Shown: positions 43,797-52,998 of the stretch, one piece after another | How the letters are laid out: every line of letters begins with the position of its first letter | How positions within the stretch are numbered: the stretch's first letter is position 1 | Source of the DNA: Pseudomonas sp. QS1027 | Lineage (GTDB): Bacteria > Pseudomonadota > Gammaproteobacteria > Pseudomonadales > Pseudomonadaceae | DNA length: 64,000 nucleotides | Direction of reading: 5' to 3' | Assembly: GCF_002814235.1 (NCBI RefSeq) | Contig: NZ_PHSU01000020.1 | Location: forward strand, 1-64,000 | Notes under the pieces: model-generated | The model's database searches: none | Told to the model about the DNA's origin: nothing | The model's input: only the letters and a program-made list of their open reading frames with translations | Program-made: the position numbers and the translations under genes

Positions 43797-46121
43797 ATGG
43801 ACAGCATCAACAGCCGCATCGCCGAAGAACTCGGCGTCCGCCCACAACAGGTCGAAGCGGCCGTCGCTCTACTCGATGAAGGCTCTACCGTGCCCTTCAT
43901 CGCGCGCTACCGCAAGGAAGTGACCGGCAGCCTGGATGACATCCAGCTGCGTCACCTGGAAGAGCGCCTGCGCTACCTGCGAGAACTCGACGAACGGCGT
44001 ATCAGCATCCTCGCCAGCATCGAGGAGCAAGGCAAGCTGACCCCGGAATTGGCCCGCGATATCAAGCTGGCCGACACCAAGACCCGCCTCGAAGACCTTT
44101 ACCTGCCGTACAAGCAGAAGCGCCGCACCAAGGGCCAGATCGCCCTGGAAGCCGGCCTCGGCGAGTTGGCGGATGGCCTGTTCAACGACCCGATGCTGAA
44201 TCCGGAAAGCGAAGCCGCGCGCTTCGTCGACGGCGAAAAAGGCGTGGCGGACGTGAAGGCGGCCCTGGAAGGCGCCAAGTACATCCTGATGGAACGCTTC
44301 GCCGAAGACGCCGGCCTGCTGGACAAGCTGCGCAACTACCTCAAGCAGGAAGCCACCCTGAGTGCCCGGGTCATCGCCGGCAAGGAAGAGGAAGGTTCCA
44401 AGTTCCGCGACTACTTCGAACACGACGAGCCGCTGAAAAGCATGCCGTCGCACCGCGCCCTGGCGATTTTCCGTGGCCGCAACGAAGGTATCCTCAGCTC
44501 CGCGCTGAAAGTCGGCGACGAGCAGCCAGGCAGCATGCACCCGTGCGAAGGCATGATCGGACAGCAGTTCGGCATCCAGAACCAGAACCGTCCCGCCGAT
44601 AAATGGCTGGGCGAAGTGGTGCGCTGGACCTGGAAGGTCAAGCTCTACACCCACCTGGAAACCGACCTGCTGGGCGAGCTGCGCGACGGCGCGGAAACCG
44701 AGGCGATCAATGTGTTCGCCCACAACCTGCACGACCTGCTGCTGGCCGCCCCGGCCGGCCCGCGCGCGACCCTGGGCCTCGACCCGGGCCTGCGCACCGG
44801 TTGCAAGGTCGCGGTGGTGGACGCCACCGGCAAGCTGCTCGACCATGCCACCGTCTACCCGCACGTGCCGCACAACAAGTGGGACCAGACCCTGGCCGTG
44901 CTCGCCGCCTTGTGCGCCAAGCATTCGGTGGACCTGATCGCCATCGGCAACGGCACCGCCAGCCGCGAAACCGACAAGCTGGCCGCTGAACTGATCAAGA
45001 AATACCCGGCCATGAAGATGACCAAGGTCATGGTGTCCGAAGCCGGCGCCTCGGTGTACTCGGCCTCTGAACTGGCCTCCAAGGAATTCCCCGACCTGGA
45101 TGTGTCGATCCGTGGCGCCGTGTCCATTGCCCGCCGCCTGCAGGATCCGCTGGCCGAGCTGGTGAAGATCGATCCGAAATCCATCGGTGTGGGCCAGTAC
45201 CAGCACGACGTGTCCCAGCTCAAGTTGGCCCGTGGCCTGGACGCGGTGGTGGAAGACTGCGTGAACGCCGTCGGCGTCGACGTGAACACTGCCTCGGTGG
45301 CATTGCTGGCGCGGATTTCCGGCCTCAACCCGACCCTGGCGCAGAACATCGTCAACCACCGCGATGAAAACGGTGCGTTCAAGACCCGCGCCGCTCTGAA
45401 GAAAGTCGCCCGCCTCGGCGAGAAGACTTTCGAGCAGGCCGCCGGCTTCCTGCGGGTGATGAACGGCGACAATCCGCTGGACTCCTCCGCCGTGCACCCG
45501 GAAGCCTACCCGCTGGTACAGCGCATCGCCGCCGAAACCGACCGCGACATCCGCTCGCTGATCGGCGACGCCAGCTTCCTCAAGCGCCTGGACCCGAAGA
45601 AATTCACCGATGAAACCTTCGGCCTGCCCACCGTCACCGACATTCTCCAGGAACTGGAGAAGCCCGGCCGCGACCCGCGCCCCGAGTTCAAGACCGCCTC
45701 GTTCCAGGACGGCGTCGAGGACCTCAAGGACCTGGAGCCGGGGATGATCCTCGAAGGCGTGGTGACCAACGTCACCAACTTCGGTGCCTTTGTCGATATC
45801 GGCGTACACCAGGACGGCCTGGTGCACATCTCGGCGCTGTCCGAGAAGTTCATCAAGGACCCGCGTGAAGCGGTGAAAGCCGGCGATGTGGTGAAGGTCA
45901 AGGTCATGGAAGTCGACATCCCGCGCAAACGCGTCGGCCTGTCGATGCGCATGAGCGACACCCCGGGCGAGAAAGTCGACGGTGCCCGCGGCTCGCGTCC
46001 GGGCTCGGCACCACGGCCGTCGCAGAACACCGCGCCGCGCAAGGAAAGCACCCCGGCGGCGCCAAGCAACAATGCCATGGCCTCGCTGTTCGCCAACGCC
46101 AAACAGTTGAAGAAACGCTGA
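43797..46121 (+). CDS. tex: Tex-family RNA-binding transcription accessory protein
   Basis: A 774-residue nucleic-acid-binding protein of the Tex/Spt6 family. In order it has an N-terminal helical domain, a YqgF-like RNase H fold (LGLDPGLRTGCKVAVVD), tandem helix-hairpin-helix motifs (near ARISGLNPTLAQNIVNHRDE), and a C-terminal S1 domain (PGMILEGVVTNVTNFGAFVD) with a basic, disordered tail. Tex in Pseudomonas and Bordetella affects transcription and stress survival. The ATG at 43797 (MDSINSRIAEEL) is preferred over 43782. Its stop overlaps the thioesterase start (TGATG). Confidence 0.95.
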   Translation: MDSINSRIAEELGVRPQQVEAAVALLDEGSTVPFIARYRKEVTGSLDDIQLRHLEERLRYLRELDERRISILASIEEQGKLTPELARDIKLADTKTRLEDLYLPYKQKRRTKGQIALEAGLGELADGLFNDPMLNPESEAARFVDGEKGVADVKAALEGAKYILMERFAEDAGLLDKLRNYLKQEATLSARVIAGKEEEGSKFRDYFEHDEPLKSMPSHRALAIFRGRNEGILSSALKVGDEQPGSMHPCEGMIGQQFGIQNQNRPADKWLGEVVRWTWKVKLYTHLETDLLGELRDGAETEAINVFAHNLHDLLLAAPAGPRATLGLDPGLRTGCKVAVVDATGKLLDHATVYPHVPHNKWDQTLAVLAALCAKHSVDLIAIGNGTASRETDKLAAELIKKYPAMKMTKVMVSEAGASVYSASELASKEFPDLDVSIRGAVSIARRLQDPLAELVKIDPKSIGVGQYQHDVSQLKLARGLDAVVEDCVNAVGVDVNTASVALLARISGLNPTLAQNIVNHRDENGAFKTRAALKKVARLGEKTFEQAAGFLRVMNGDNPLDSSAVHPEAYPLVQRIAAETDRDIRSLIGDASFLKRLDPKKFTDETFGLPTVTDILQELEKPGRDPRPEFKTASFQDGVEDLKDLEPGMILEGVVTNVTNFGAFVDIGVHQDGLVHISALSEKFIKDPREAVKAGDVVKVKVMEVDIPRKRVGLSMRMSDTPGEKVDGARGSRPGSAPRPSQNTAPRKESTPAAPSNNAMASLFANAKQLKKR

Positions 46122-46504
46122 TGGACATTCCTGAGGGCCTCACCCAGAGCGCTTTCAGCGAGATGCTCGGCTGCCGCCTGCAACGCCTGGAAACCGGTGT
46201 TGCCGAGGTGGCCCTGGCACTGGAGCCGCACCTGCGCAATCGCGGCAACGTGATGCACGGCGGGGCGATCTTCAGCCTGGTGGACATCACCATGGGGCTG
46301 GCCTGCTCCAGCTCCCATGGTTTTGACCAGCGCAGCGTGACCATCGAGTGCAAGATCAACTACATGCGGGCGGTGGCCGAGGGCGAAGTGTTGTGCGTCG
46401 CCACGGTCATCCACCCCGGCCGCCGCACCCTGGTGGTCGAGGCGCAAGTGCGTCAAGGCGACAAACTTGTCGCGAAAGCACAAGGCACCTTCGCTGTTCT
46501 CTAG
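46121..46504 (+). CDS. PaaI-type hotdog-fold thioesterase
   Basis: A 127-residue thioesterase that probably hydrolyses aromatic or short acyl-CoA esters. The hotdog-fold mark NVMHGGAIFSLVDITMGLA (residues ~42-60), with the catalytic Asp, is typical of the PaaI group. Its ATG overlaps the tex stop by one base, so it is translated from the tex transcript. A terminator follows 27 bp after the stop. Substrate unknown. Confidence 0.88.
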   Translation: MDIPEGLTQSAFSEMLGCRLQRLETGVAEVALALEPHLRNRGNVMHGGAIFSLVDITMGLACSSSHGFDQRSVTIECKINYMRAVAEGEVLCVATVIHPGRRTLVVEAQVRQGDKLVAKAQGTFAVL

Positions 46505-46531
46505 CCGCCCCGGCTCGATTTGGGTTAATTT

Positions 46532-46563
46532 CGACACTGTGAACGCAGTGTCGGGGTTTTCCC
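46532..46563 (+). terminator. Terminator of the tex-thioesterase operon
   Basis: CGACACTG-tgaacg-CAGTGTCG is a perfect 8-bp stem with a 6-base loop, followed by GGGGTTTTCC with a moderate T-run. Confidence 0.8.
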
Positions 46564-46703
46564 TTTCACTGCCTCCGACCCAGGGAGGAAGTGTCGGCGT
46601 TTTCTGATATTTACCAGGCGACCACGCCAGTTCTCAACTTCACCCTTGTAGACCGTCTTGCCCACCCCCATATTGGGGCGACCGACGCGTGAAGGAATCC
46701 AAC

Positions 46704-48287
46704 TTGAGCGAACTTCTCAACCGCCGCCTGGCTCTGCTCGGCGAGCGCGACCACCTCTCTCTGCTCGAACAGTGCCTGCACGGCATCGAGCGTGAATGCC
46801 TGCGCGTCACCGGCGAAGCTCGTCTGGCGCAGACACCGCATCCCGAAGAGCTGGGCTCCGCACTGACCAACGAACAAATCACCACCGACTACTCCGAGTC
46901 GCTGCTGGAGTTCATCACTCCCGCCCTGGCCGACCCGGCGGACACCCTGGCCAGCCTGGACAAGATCCATCGCTTTGCCTACAGCAAGCTCGGCAACGAG
47001 TACCTGTGGAGCCCGTCGATGCCTTGCCCGCTGCCGGCGGAAGAAGATATTCCGATCGCCTATTACGGCACCTCGAATATCGGCAAGCTCAAGTATGTCT
47101 ACCGCCAGGGCCTGGCCCTGCGCTACGGCAAGACCATGCAGTGCATTGCCGGGATTCACTACAACTTCTCGCTGCCGGAAAGCCTCTGGCCTGTGCTCAA
47201 GCAGGCCGAAGGCTTCGTCGGTACGGACCGCGACTATCAGTCGCTGGCCTACATCGCGATGATCCGCAACTTCCGCCGTTACAGCTGGCTGCTGATGTAC
47301 CTGTTCGGCGCATCGCCGGCCCTGGACGCCGGTTTCCTGCGCGGGCGTTCCCATTCGCTGGAACAATTCGACGCCGATACGCTGTACCTGCCCTACGCCA
47401 CCAGCCTGCGCATGAGCGACCTGGGTTACCAGAGCAACGCCCAGGCCGGCCTGACGCCGTGCTACAACGATCTGGACAGCTACATCGACAGCCTGCGCAA
47501 GGCGGTGGCCACTCCCTACGCACCTTACGTAGAGATCGGCACGCACAAGGACGGTGAGTGGGTACAGCTCAACACCAACATCCTGCAGATCGAAAACGAG
47601 TACTACTCCAACATTCGCCCCAAGCGCGTGACCTACACCGGCGAACGGCCGATCCAGGCGCTGATGGCCCGTGGCGTGCAGTATGTCGAGGCGCGCTGCC
47701 TGGACATCAACCCGTTCCTGCCGACCGGCATCGATCTGACCGAGGCGCGTTTCCTCGATGCGTTCCTGCTGTATTGCGCATTGAACGAGAGCCCGCTGTT
47801 CGAAACCAACGAGTGCGGCAATGCCACCTCGAACTTCCTCAGCGTGGTGAAGGAAGGTCGGCGTCCAGGCCTGCAGTTGCAACGTCGGGGTGAGGCGGTG
47901 GGCCTGAAGGAATGGGCTAACGAGTTGCTGGAGAAGATCGCGCCGCTGGCGGCGTTGCTGGACCGCAGCCACGGTGGCGACAGCCACGCCAAGGCGCTGG
48001 ACGAGCAGCTTGCCAAGGTCAAGGATTCGTCCCTGACGCCATCGGCCCAGGTGCTGGCGAGCATGACCGAGCACAAGGAAAGCTTCGCGCAATTCTCGAT
48101 GCGCCAGAGCCAGGCCCATGCCGAATTTTTCCGTGGTCAGCCGTTGAGCAAGGAAGACCAGGCCGGCTTCGAGGACGCGGCCCGCAAGTCCCTGGTGCAA
48201 CAGTCTGAGCTGGAGCAGAACGAGGTGGGGGATTTCGACGTGTTTGTCGGGTCGTACCAGGCGAGTATTCTGGCCGTCAGTTACTGA
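46704..48287 (+). CDS. gshA: Glutamate--cysteine ligase
   Basis: A 527-residue enzyme that joins glutamate and cysteine in the first step of glutathione synthesis (proteobacterial class I). Recognisable stretches are GIERECLRVTGEARLAQTPH near the N-terminus, ITTDYSESLLEFITPALAD and IAGIHYNFSLPE. The start is most likely TTG at 46704 (LSELLNRRLALLGER), because AAGGAA sits seven bases upstream; a GTG at 46689 would add five residues and lies within that site. It is transcribed alone and followed by a REP doublet. Confidence 0.94.
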   Translation: MSELLNRRLALLGERDHLSLLEQCLHGIERECLRVTGEARLAQTPHPEELGSALTNEQITTDYSESLLEFITPALADPADTLASLDKIHRFAYSKLGNEYLWSPSMPCPLPAEEDIPIAYYGTSNIGKLKYVYRQGLALRYGKTMQCIAGIHYNFSLPESLWPVLKQAEGFVGTDRDYQSLAYIAMIRNFRRYSWLLMYLFGASPALDAGFLRGRSHSLEQFDADTLYLPYATSLRMSDLGYQSNAQAGLTPCYNDLDSYIDSLRKAVATPYAPYVEIGTHKDGEWVQLNTNILQIENEYYSNIRPKRVTYTGERPIQALMARGVQYVEARCLDINPFLPTGIDLTEARFLDAFLLYCALNESPLFETNECGNATSNFLSVVKEGRRPGLQLQRRGEAVGLKEWANELLEKIAPLAALLDRSHGGDSHAKALDEQLAKVKDSSLTPSAQVLASMTEHKESFAQFSMRQSQAHAEFFRGQPLSKEDQAGFEDAARKSLVQQSELEQNEVGDFDVFVGSYQASILAVSY

Positions 48288-48300
48288 TGCGGTGCCTGGG

Positions 48301-48413
48301 CTGACGCCTTCGCGGGCAAGCCCTGCTCCTACAAATTCGCAGCGGTCACAGTTTTTCTGTACGACGCAAAACTGTAGGAGCAGGGCTTGTCGGGACGCCG
48401 CACCGCCGCGAAG
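48301..48413. repeat. Paired REP-like inverted repeat, family A
   Basis: GCGGGCAAGCCCTGCTCCTAC (48313-48333) and GTAGGAGCAGGGCTTG (around 48374-48389) are inverted arms, with the same flanks (GACGCCTTCGC and CGCCGCACCGCCGCG) as the element at 4066-4183. It fills the convergent gap between gshA and argA. Confidence 0.87.
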
Positions 48414-48459
48414 AGGCCCTTGAGGCCGACAAAAACCTCAAGGACCAGACCCGCTTGAA

Positions 48460-49758
48460 TCAAAGGGCTTTTTCGAAAATCTTCGAATTACGCTGGTAGT
48501 TGTACAGCGAAGCCCGCGCGCTCGGCAGCCGTTCCACGCTGCTCGGCTCAAAGCCACGTTCGCGGAACCAGTGCGCCGTCCGGGTCGTCAGTACGAACAA
48601 GGTTTTCAACCCCTGCGCCCGCGCCCGCGTTTCAATCCGCTCCAGCAACTCATCGCCGCGACCGCCATGGCGATACTCCGGGTTCACCGCCAGGCACGCC
48701 AACTCCCCCGCCTCCGAATCAGCGATCTGATACAGCGCCGCACAGGCGATGATCATGCCTTCGCGCTCCACCACGCTGAACTGCTCGATCTCGCGCTCCA
48801 GCACTTCCCGCGAACGCCGCACCAGGATGCCCTGCTCTTCCAACGGGCTGATCAGGTCGAGCAAACCGCCGACATCTTCGATAGCCGCCTCACGCACCAG
48901 TTCGAACTGCTCCTGGGCCACCAGCGTACCGCCACCGTCACGGGTAAACAGCTCGGTCAACAGCGCGCCGTCCTCGGCATAGCTGACGATATGGCTGCGC
49001 GCCACGCCACCGCGACAGGCCTGCGCCGCCGCGTCCAGCAACTCACCCTGGTAATCGGTGCCCAAACGCAGCAGATGCGCCGGGACCTGCTGCGGACGCA
49101 GTTCGCGGACCAACTTGCCATTTTCATCGATCAGGCCGTGATCGGCACCGAACAGCAGGAGCTTCTCCGCTTCCAGATCGATGGCGGCACGGGTTGCCAC
49201 GTCTTCGCAGGCCAGGTTGAAGATTTCCCCCGTAGGCGAATAACCCAGCGGCGACAGCAGGACAATCGAGCGCTCATCGAGCAGGCGATTGATGCCCTTG
49301 CGGTCGACCCGACGCACTTCACCGGTGTGGTGATAGTCGACACCTTCGAGCACGCCGATCGGCCGCGCCGTGACCAGGTTGCCGCTGGCCACCCGCAACC
49401 GCGAGCCCTGCATCGGCGAGGCGGCCAGGTCCATGGACAAACGCGCTTCGATGGCGATCCGCAGTTGGCCGACGGCGTCGATCACACATTCCAGGGTGGC
49501 CGCATCGGTAATCCGCATGCCGTGGTGGTAATGCGGGGTCAGGCCACGCGCCGCCAGGCGGCTTTCGATCTGTGGACGCGAGCCGTGCACCAGCACCAGC
49601 CGCACGCCCAGGCTGTGGAGCAGCACCAGGTCGTGGACGATATTGCCGAAGTTGGGGTGATCGATACCGTCGCCAGGGAGCATGACCACGAAGGTGCAGT
49701 CCCGGTGGGCATTGATATAGGGAGACGCATGGCGAAGCCAATTCACGTAATCGGGCAT
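48460..49758 (-). CDS. argA: Amino-acid N-acetyltransferase (N-acetylglutamate synthase)
   Basis: A 432-residue two-domain enzyme that makes N-acetylglutamate, the first step of arginine synthesis. Residues 1-~285 are an amino-acid-kinase-like domain (VVMLPGDGIDHPNF; LVLVHGSRPQIE) that binds arginine as feedback inhibitor. Residues ~290-432 are a GNAT domain with the acetyl-CoA motif YRHGGRGDELLERIE. The ATG at 49758 (MPDYVNWLRHASPYI) is the family start. argE lies upstream on the same strand with a 144 bp gap, a Pseudomonas-type pairing. Confidence 0.95.
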   Translation of the reverse strand: MPDYVNWLRHASPYINAHRDCTFVVMLPGDGIDHPNFGNIVHDLVLLHSLGVRLVLVHGSRPQIESRLAARGLTPHYHHGMRITDAATLECVIDAVGQLRIAIEARLSMDLAASPMQGSRLRVASGNLVTARPIGVLEGVDYHHTGEVRRVDRKGINRLLDERSIVLLSPLGYSPTGEIFNLACEDVATRAAIDLEAEKLLLFGADHGLIDENGKLVRELRPQQVPAHLLRLGTDYQGELLDAAAQACRGGVARSHIVSYAEDGALLTELFTRDGGGTLVAQEQFELVREAAIEDVGGLLDLISPLEEQGILVRRSREVLEREIEQFSVVEREGMIIACAALYQIADSEAGELACLAVNPEYRHGGRGDELLERIETRARAQGLKTLFVLTTRTAHWFRERGFEPSSVERLPSARASLYNYQRNSKIFEKAL

Positions 49759-49902
49759 AAAACCTGAACCTGTATAAAAAACAGCCAATAGAAAAGAGGT
49801 GCAACGTCAAAACGCACAACGGGCTGTTGGTTATCGTCGGAACAGGCTTGGCGACACGCGCGCTCTCCTTGGGTATTCAGGAAAAATCAATGAGCCGCGC
49901 AT

Positions 49903-51063
49903 TTAACGCAAGGTTGCGGCCGGGCTCAAGCAGTAATGTTGAATCAATTCACGCAGTAGATGCACGGTAGGCTGCAAACGTGACATTTCGAGGTATTCCC
50001 CCGGCTGATGCGCACACGCGATGTCGCCAGGGCCCAGGACCAGGGTTTCGCAGCCAAGGCGCTGAAGATAAGGCGCTTCGGTGCCAAATGCCACTGCCTC
50101 GGCGCGATGGCCGGTGATTTTTTCAGCGACGTGGACCAGTTCCGAGTCAGCGGCCTGTTCGAACGGTGGCACTTCGGGAAACAGCGGCGCGTAGTCGATC
50201 CTTACCTGGTGCCGTTGCGCCAGGGGTTCGAGCTTGGCGCGGATCGCCGCCCGCAGCACGCTCGGGTCCATGCCCGGCAAAGGCCGCAGGTCGAATTCCA
50301 GGGAACACTGGCCACAGATGCGGTTGGGGTTGTCGCCGCCATGGATGCAGCCGAAGTTCAGGGTCGGCTGGGGCACGCTGAATTGCGGGTTGTTGTATTC
50401 GCGCTGCCATTGCCAGCGCAGGCCCTTGAGCTCGCCGATGGCGTCGTGCATGGCCTCCAGGGCGCTATGGCCCAGGCTCGGGTCGGAGGAGTGGCCGCTG
50501 CGCCCGAGAATCTCGATGCGCTCCATCATCACGCCCTTGTGCAGGCGGATCGGCTTCAGGCCCGTGGGTTCGCCGATCACCGCGGCGCGACCCAGCGGCC
50601 GACCGGCTTCGGCCAGGGCCCGGGCGCCGGACATGGAGCTTTCTTCGTCGCAGGTGGCGAGGATCAGCAGCGGCTGCTTGAACGGTTGCTCGAGCAACGG
50701 GATCACGGCTTCAATGGCCAGGGCGAAAAAGCCCTTCATGTCGCAACTGCCCAGGCCGACCCAGCGGCCATCGACTTCGGTCAGTTTCAGCGGGTCGGTC
50801 TGCCACAGCGCGCCATCGAACGGTACGGTGTCGCTGTGCCCGGCCAGCACCAGGCCGCCGGGGCCACTGCCGAAGCTGGCGAGCAGGTTGAACTTGCCGG
50901 GGCTGACCTGCTGGATATCGCAGCTGAAGCCCAGGTCGCCGAGCCAGGTCGCCAGCAGATCGATCACCGGACGGTTGGACTGATCCAGACTCGGCTGGGT
51001 ACAGCTGACGGACGGCGCGGCAATCAGCGCAGCGAATTGATCTTTCATCGACGGCAACGGCAT
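49903..51063 (-). CDS. argE: Acetylornithine deacetylase
   Basis: A 386-residue M20-family metallohydrolase that removes acetate from N-acetylornithine in arginine synthesis. The metal ligands are visible in LAGHSDTVPFDG (His and following Asp), GLGSCDMKGFFA (bridging Asp), CDEESSMSGAR (catalytic Glu pair) and a C-terminal GDIACAHQPGEYL (His). It is upstream of argA on the same strand and divergent from the CYTH-CHAD gene. Pseudomonas also has the argJ route, so its exact need is uncertain. Confidence 0.93.
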   Translation of the reverse strand: MPLPSMKDQFAALIAAPSVSCTQPSLDQSNRPVIDLLATWLGDLGFSCDIQQVSPGKFNLLASFGSGPGGLVLAGHSDTVPFDGALWQTDPLKLTEVDGRWVGLGSCDMKGFFALAIEAVIPLLEQPFKQPLLILATCDEESSMSGARALAEAGRPLGRAAVIGEPTGLKPIRLHKGVMMERIEILGRSGHSSDPSLGHSALEAMHDAIGELKGLRWQWQREYNNPQFSVPQPTLNFGCIHGGDNPNRICGQCSLEFDLRPLPGMDPSVLRAAIRAKLEPLAQRHQVRIDYAPLFPEVPPFEQAADSELVHVAEKITGHRAEAVAFGTEAPYLQRLGCETLVLGPGDIACAHQPGEYLEMSRLQPTVHLLRELIQHYCLSPAATLR

Positions 51064-51222
51064 GACGCTGACTCCCGAACTCCAAGGCGAGGCTCATCAT
51101 AGAGCCATCCGACGCCTGGAATAAACCGCCGCGACGCGTGCCGCCCGCTTGTCCTGTACACTGCACGGCCTAGGCAGCCCCCTTCTCCCCCGGCTGCGCT
51201 CCCGATCCTGGATTTTCCGGCC

Positions 51223-52590
51223 ATGCAGAAAGAAACCGAAATCAAACTCCGCGTCAGCCGCGAAACCCTCGCCGCCCTGCGCGAACACCCGCTGCTGAAA
51301 AAACGCAACAAAAGTGGCTGGGAACGTCGCGAGCTGACCAATCAGTATTTCGACACCCCCGAGCGTGACCTGGCCAAGGCCAAGGTCGCCCTGCGCCTGC
51401 GCCGTGACGGCGAAGAAGTGATCCAGACCCTCAAGACCCGCGGCCAGAGCGTTGCCGGCCTGTCGGAACGCAACGAGTACGACTGGCACCTGGCCAAGGC
51501 CAAGCTCGATGTGAAAAAACTCGACGGCGAATGCTGGCCCGAAGCGCTGGCCGAGCTGGACAAGAAAACCCTGAAGCCGATCTTCACCACCGATTTCGTC
51601 CGCGAACGCGCCGAAATCGCCTGGGGTCGCGGCAAGGCCAAGGTGGTGATCGAAGCCGCCCTGGACCTGGGTTTTGTCATCGCCGGCGCGCGACAGGAAG
51701 AAATCTGCGAGCTGGAACTGGAATTGCGCGAAGGCGAGCCGGCCGCGTTGCTGGAACTGGCCGCCGAACTGGCCGAGAAACTGGCGCTGATGCCATGCGA
51801 TATCAGCAAGGCCGAGCGCGGTTATCGCCTGTTCGATGCCAACAGCTATTCGCTGAGCCTGCCGGCCCCGCAATTGACCGCCGAGATGCCGCTGGACGAT
51901 GCGTTCGCCGCCTTGGGCTGGCATTTGCTCGCCAGCAGCCAGCGGCTGGCCGAACAATACCGTTTCAACGGTCACTGGCGTTTGCTGCAGGACTGGGTCG
52001 CGCAGTTGACCGAGTTGCGCGCCCTGCTCGGCAGCCTCGGCCAGGCCGCGCCACGGCAATCCACCAGTGAGCTGCGCAGCGCCCTGGATGCATTGCTGGA
52101 AGACTGGCGCCCACTGGTCCACGCCGGCCTGGAAGACGAAGACGTGCGCAAGGCGGCGCCGGAGCAATTCCTGGAAGAACTGGAAGATGTGCGCTGGGGC
52201 CTGTTCTCGCTGAACACCTCGCGCTGGTTGCTGGCCCGTAGCTGGACCGCCGAGCGCACCACCCGCGGTAATCGCCAGGGCGCGGCGCAGTTGCAGAACT
52301 GGTTGCCACGGCTGCTGGCCGAGGAAGCCACGTCGTTGCAACTGGGACGCTACCAGCAGCAACCGGAAGACCTCGCCGAACAACTGCCGCGTATCGAGCG
52401 CATCCAGGCCTGGCTGCATCTGGCCCGTGGCGTGCTGGAACTGCCGGAGCTGGATCGCCTGTTCGGTGAAATGAACAAGCTGGCGCAACTGGCCGAGACC
52501 GATATCAGCGATGAAGTGCTGGAAGCCCGGGTGCAGCAGGCACTGACGGTGTTCCAGAGCCGTGCCTGGAAGACCTTGTTGCGTCTGTAA
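51223..52590 (+). CDS. CYTH-CHAD domain inorganic triphosphatase
   Basis: A 455-residue protein like E. coli YgiF. The N-terminal CYTH domain (residues 1-~200) starts with the signature ExExK as ETEIK and has the tunnel-forming charged strands VALRLRRDGEEVIQTLK and ELELELREGE. The C-terminal half (~220-455) is a helical CHAD domain with conserved basic residues, which binds polyphosphate in other proteins. YgiF hydrolyses inorganic triphosphate, so the same is likely here. It starts at the first ATG, is divergent from argE and is followed by a REP doublet. Confidence 0.92.
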   Translation: MQKETEIKLRVSRETLAALREHPLLKKRNKSGWERRELTNQYFDTPERDLAKAKVALRLRRDGEEVIQTLKTRGQSVAGLSERNEYDWHLAKAKLDVKKLDGECWPEALAELDKKTLKPIFTTDFVRERAEIAWGRGKAKVVIEAALDLGFVIAGARQEEICELELELREGEPAALLELAAELAEKLALMPCDISKAERGYRLFDANSYSLSLPAPQLTAEMPLDDAFAALGWHLLASSQRLAEQYRFNGHWRLLQDWVAQLTELRALLGSLGQAAPRQSTSELRSALDALLEDWRPLVHAGLEDEDVRKAAPEQFLEELEDVRWGLFSLNTSRWLLARSWTAERTTRGNRQGAAQLQNWLPRLLAEEATSLQLGRYQQQPEDLAEQLPRIERIQAWLHLARGVLELPELDRLFGEMNKLAQLAETDISDEVLEARVQQALTVFQSRAWKTLLRL

Positions 52591-52620
52591 CCCCGTTGCC
52601 ACTTGGCTCAATACGGTCAA

Positions 52621-52712
52621 CTGTAGGAGCCGGCTTGCTGGCGATTGCGATCTGATAGTCGACAGCGTTGTCGCCTGAAAAATCGCCATCGCCAGCAAGC
52701 CGGCTCCTACAG
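52621..52712. repeat. Paired REP-like inverted repeat, family B
   Basis: CTGTAGGAGCCGGCTTGCTG (52621-52640) is mirrored by CAGCAAGCCGGCTCCTACAG (ending 52712), with GCGAT/ATCGC extending inward. It separates the CYTH-CHAD gene from the cellulose operon. Confidence 0.88.
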
Positions 52713-52998
52713 GTAAACGTGCCACACCTGTCGTACAGCCGCGTGCTGTTCGACACACGACCCACCGAAAATTTCTTGCATCGGTAAATCTGGTCTACAT
52801 TTGAACCTGATAGATCGATAAAGCACTCTGGATTAACACTAAGTGCCGTCGGTTCTATCGCAGACGTTCAGGCGACACCTTTAAGAACACCATCGTTTGC
52901 CTCACCGCCCGGTAGGCATGCAGCACGACGGCATTGTGTGATTAGCCGTATCTGTCCCCTTTCAAGATTTTCTTAGAATGGTACGGATGGGTGCTGTC
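52713..52998 (+). promoter_or_regulatory. Upstream region of the cellulose operon
   Basis: This ~285 bp gap is AT-richer than its surroundings and must hold the operon promoter, as no gene is visible in it. A TTGAAC (52801-52806) is a possible -35, but no convincing -10 was found at normal spacing. I saw no clear FleQ-type box. A long leader is possible because the first gene starts near 52978-52999. Confidence 0.4.

Noticed and set aside
43869..45827. Long minus-strand open frame opposite tex
   Set aside because: Shadow of tex. No start context and no recognisable domain.
52713..52998. FleQ or AmrZ binding site upstream of the cellulose operon
   Set aside because: These regulators control cellulose genes in relatives, but I could not find a convincing match to either consensus by eye.
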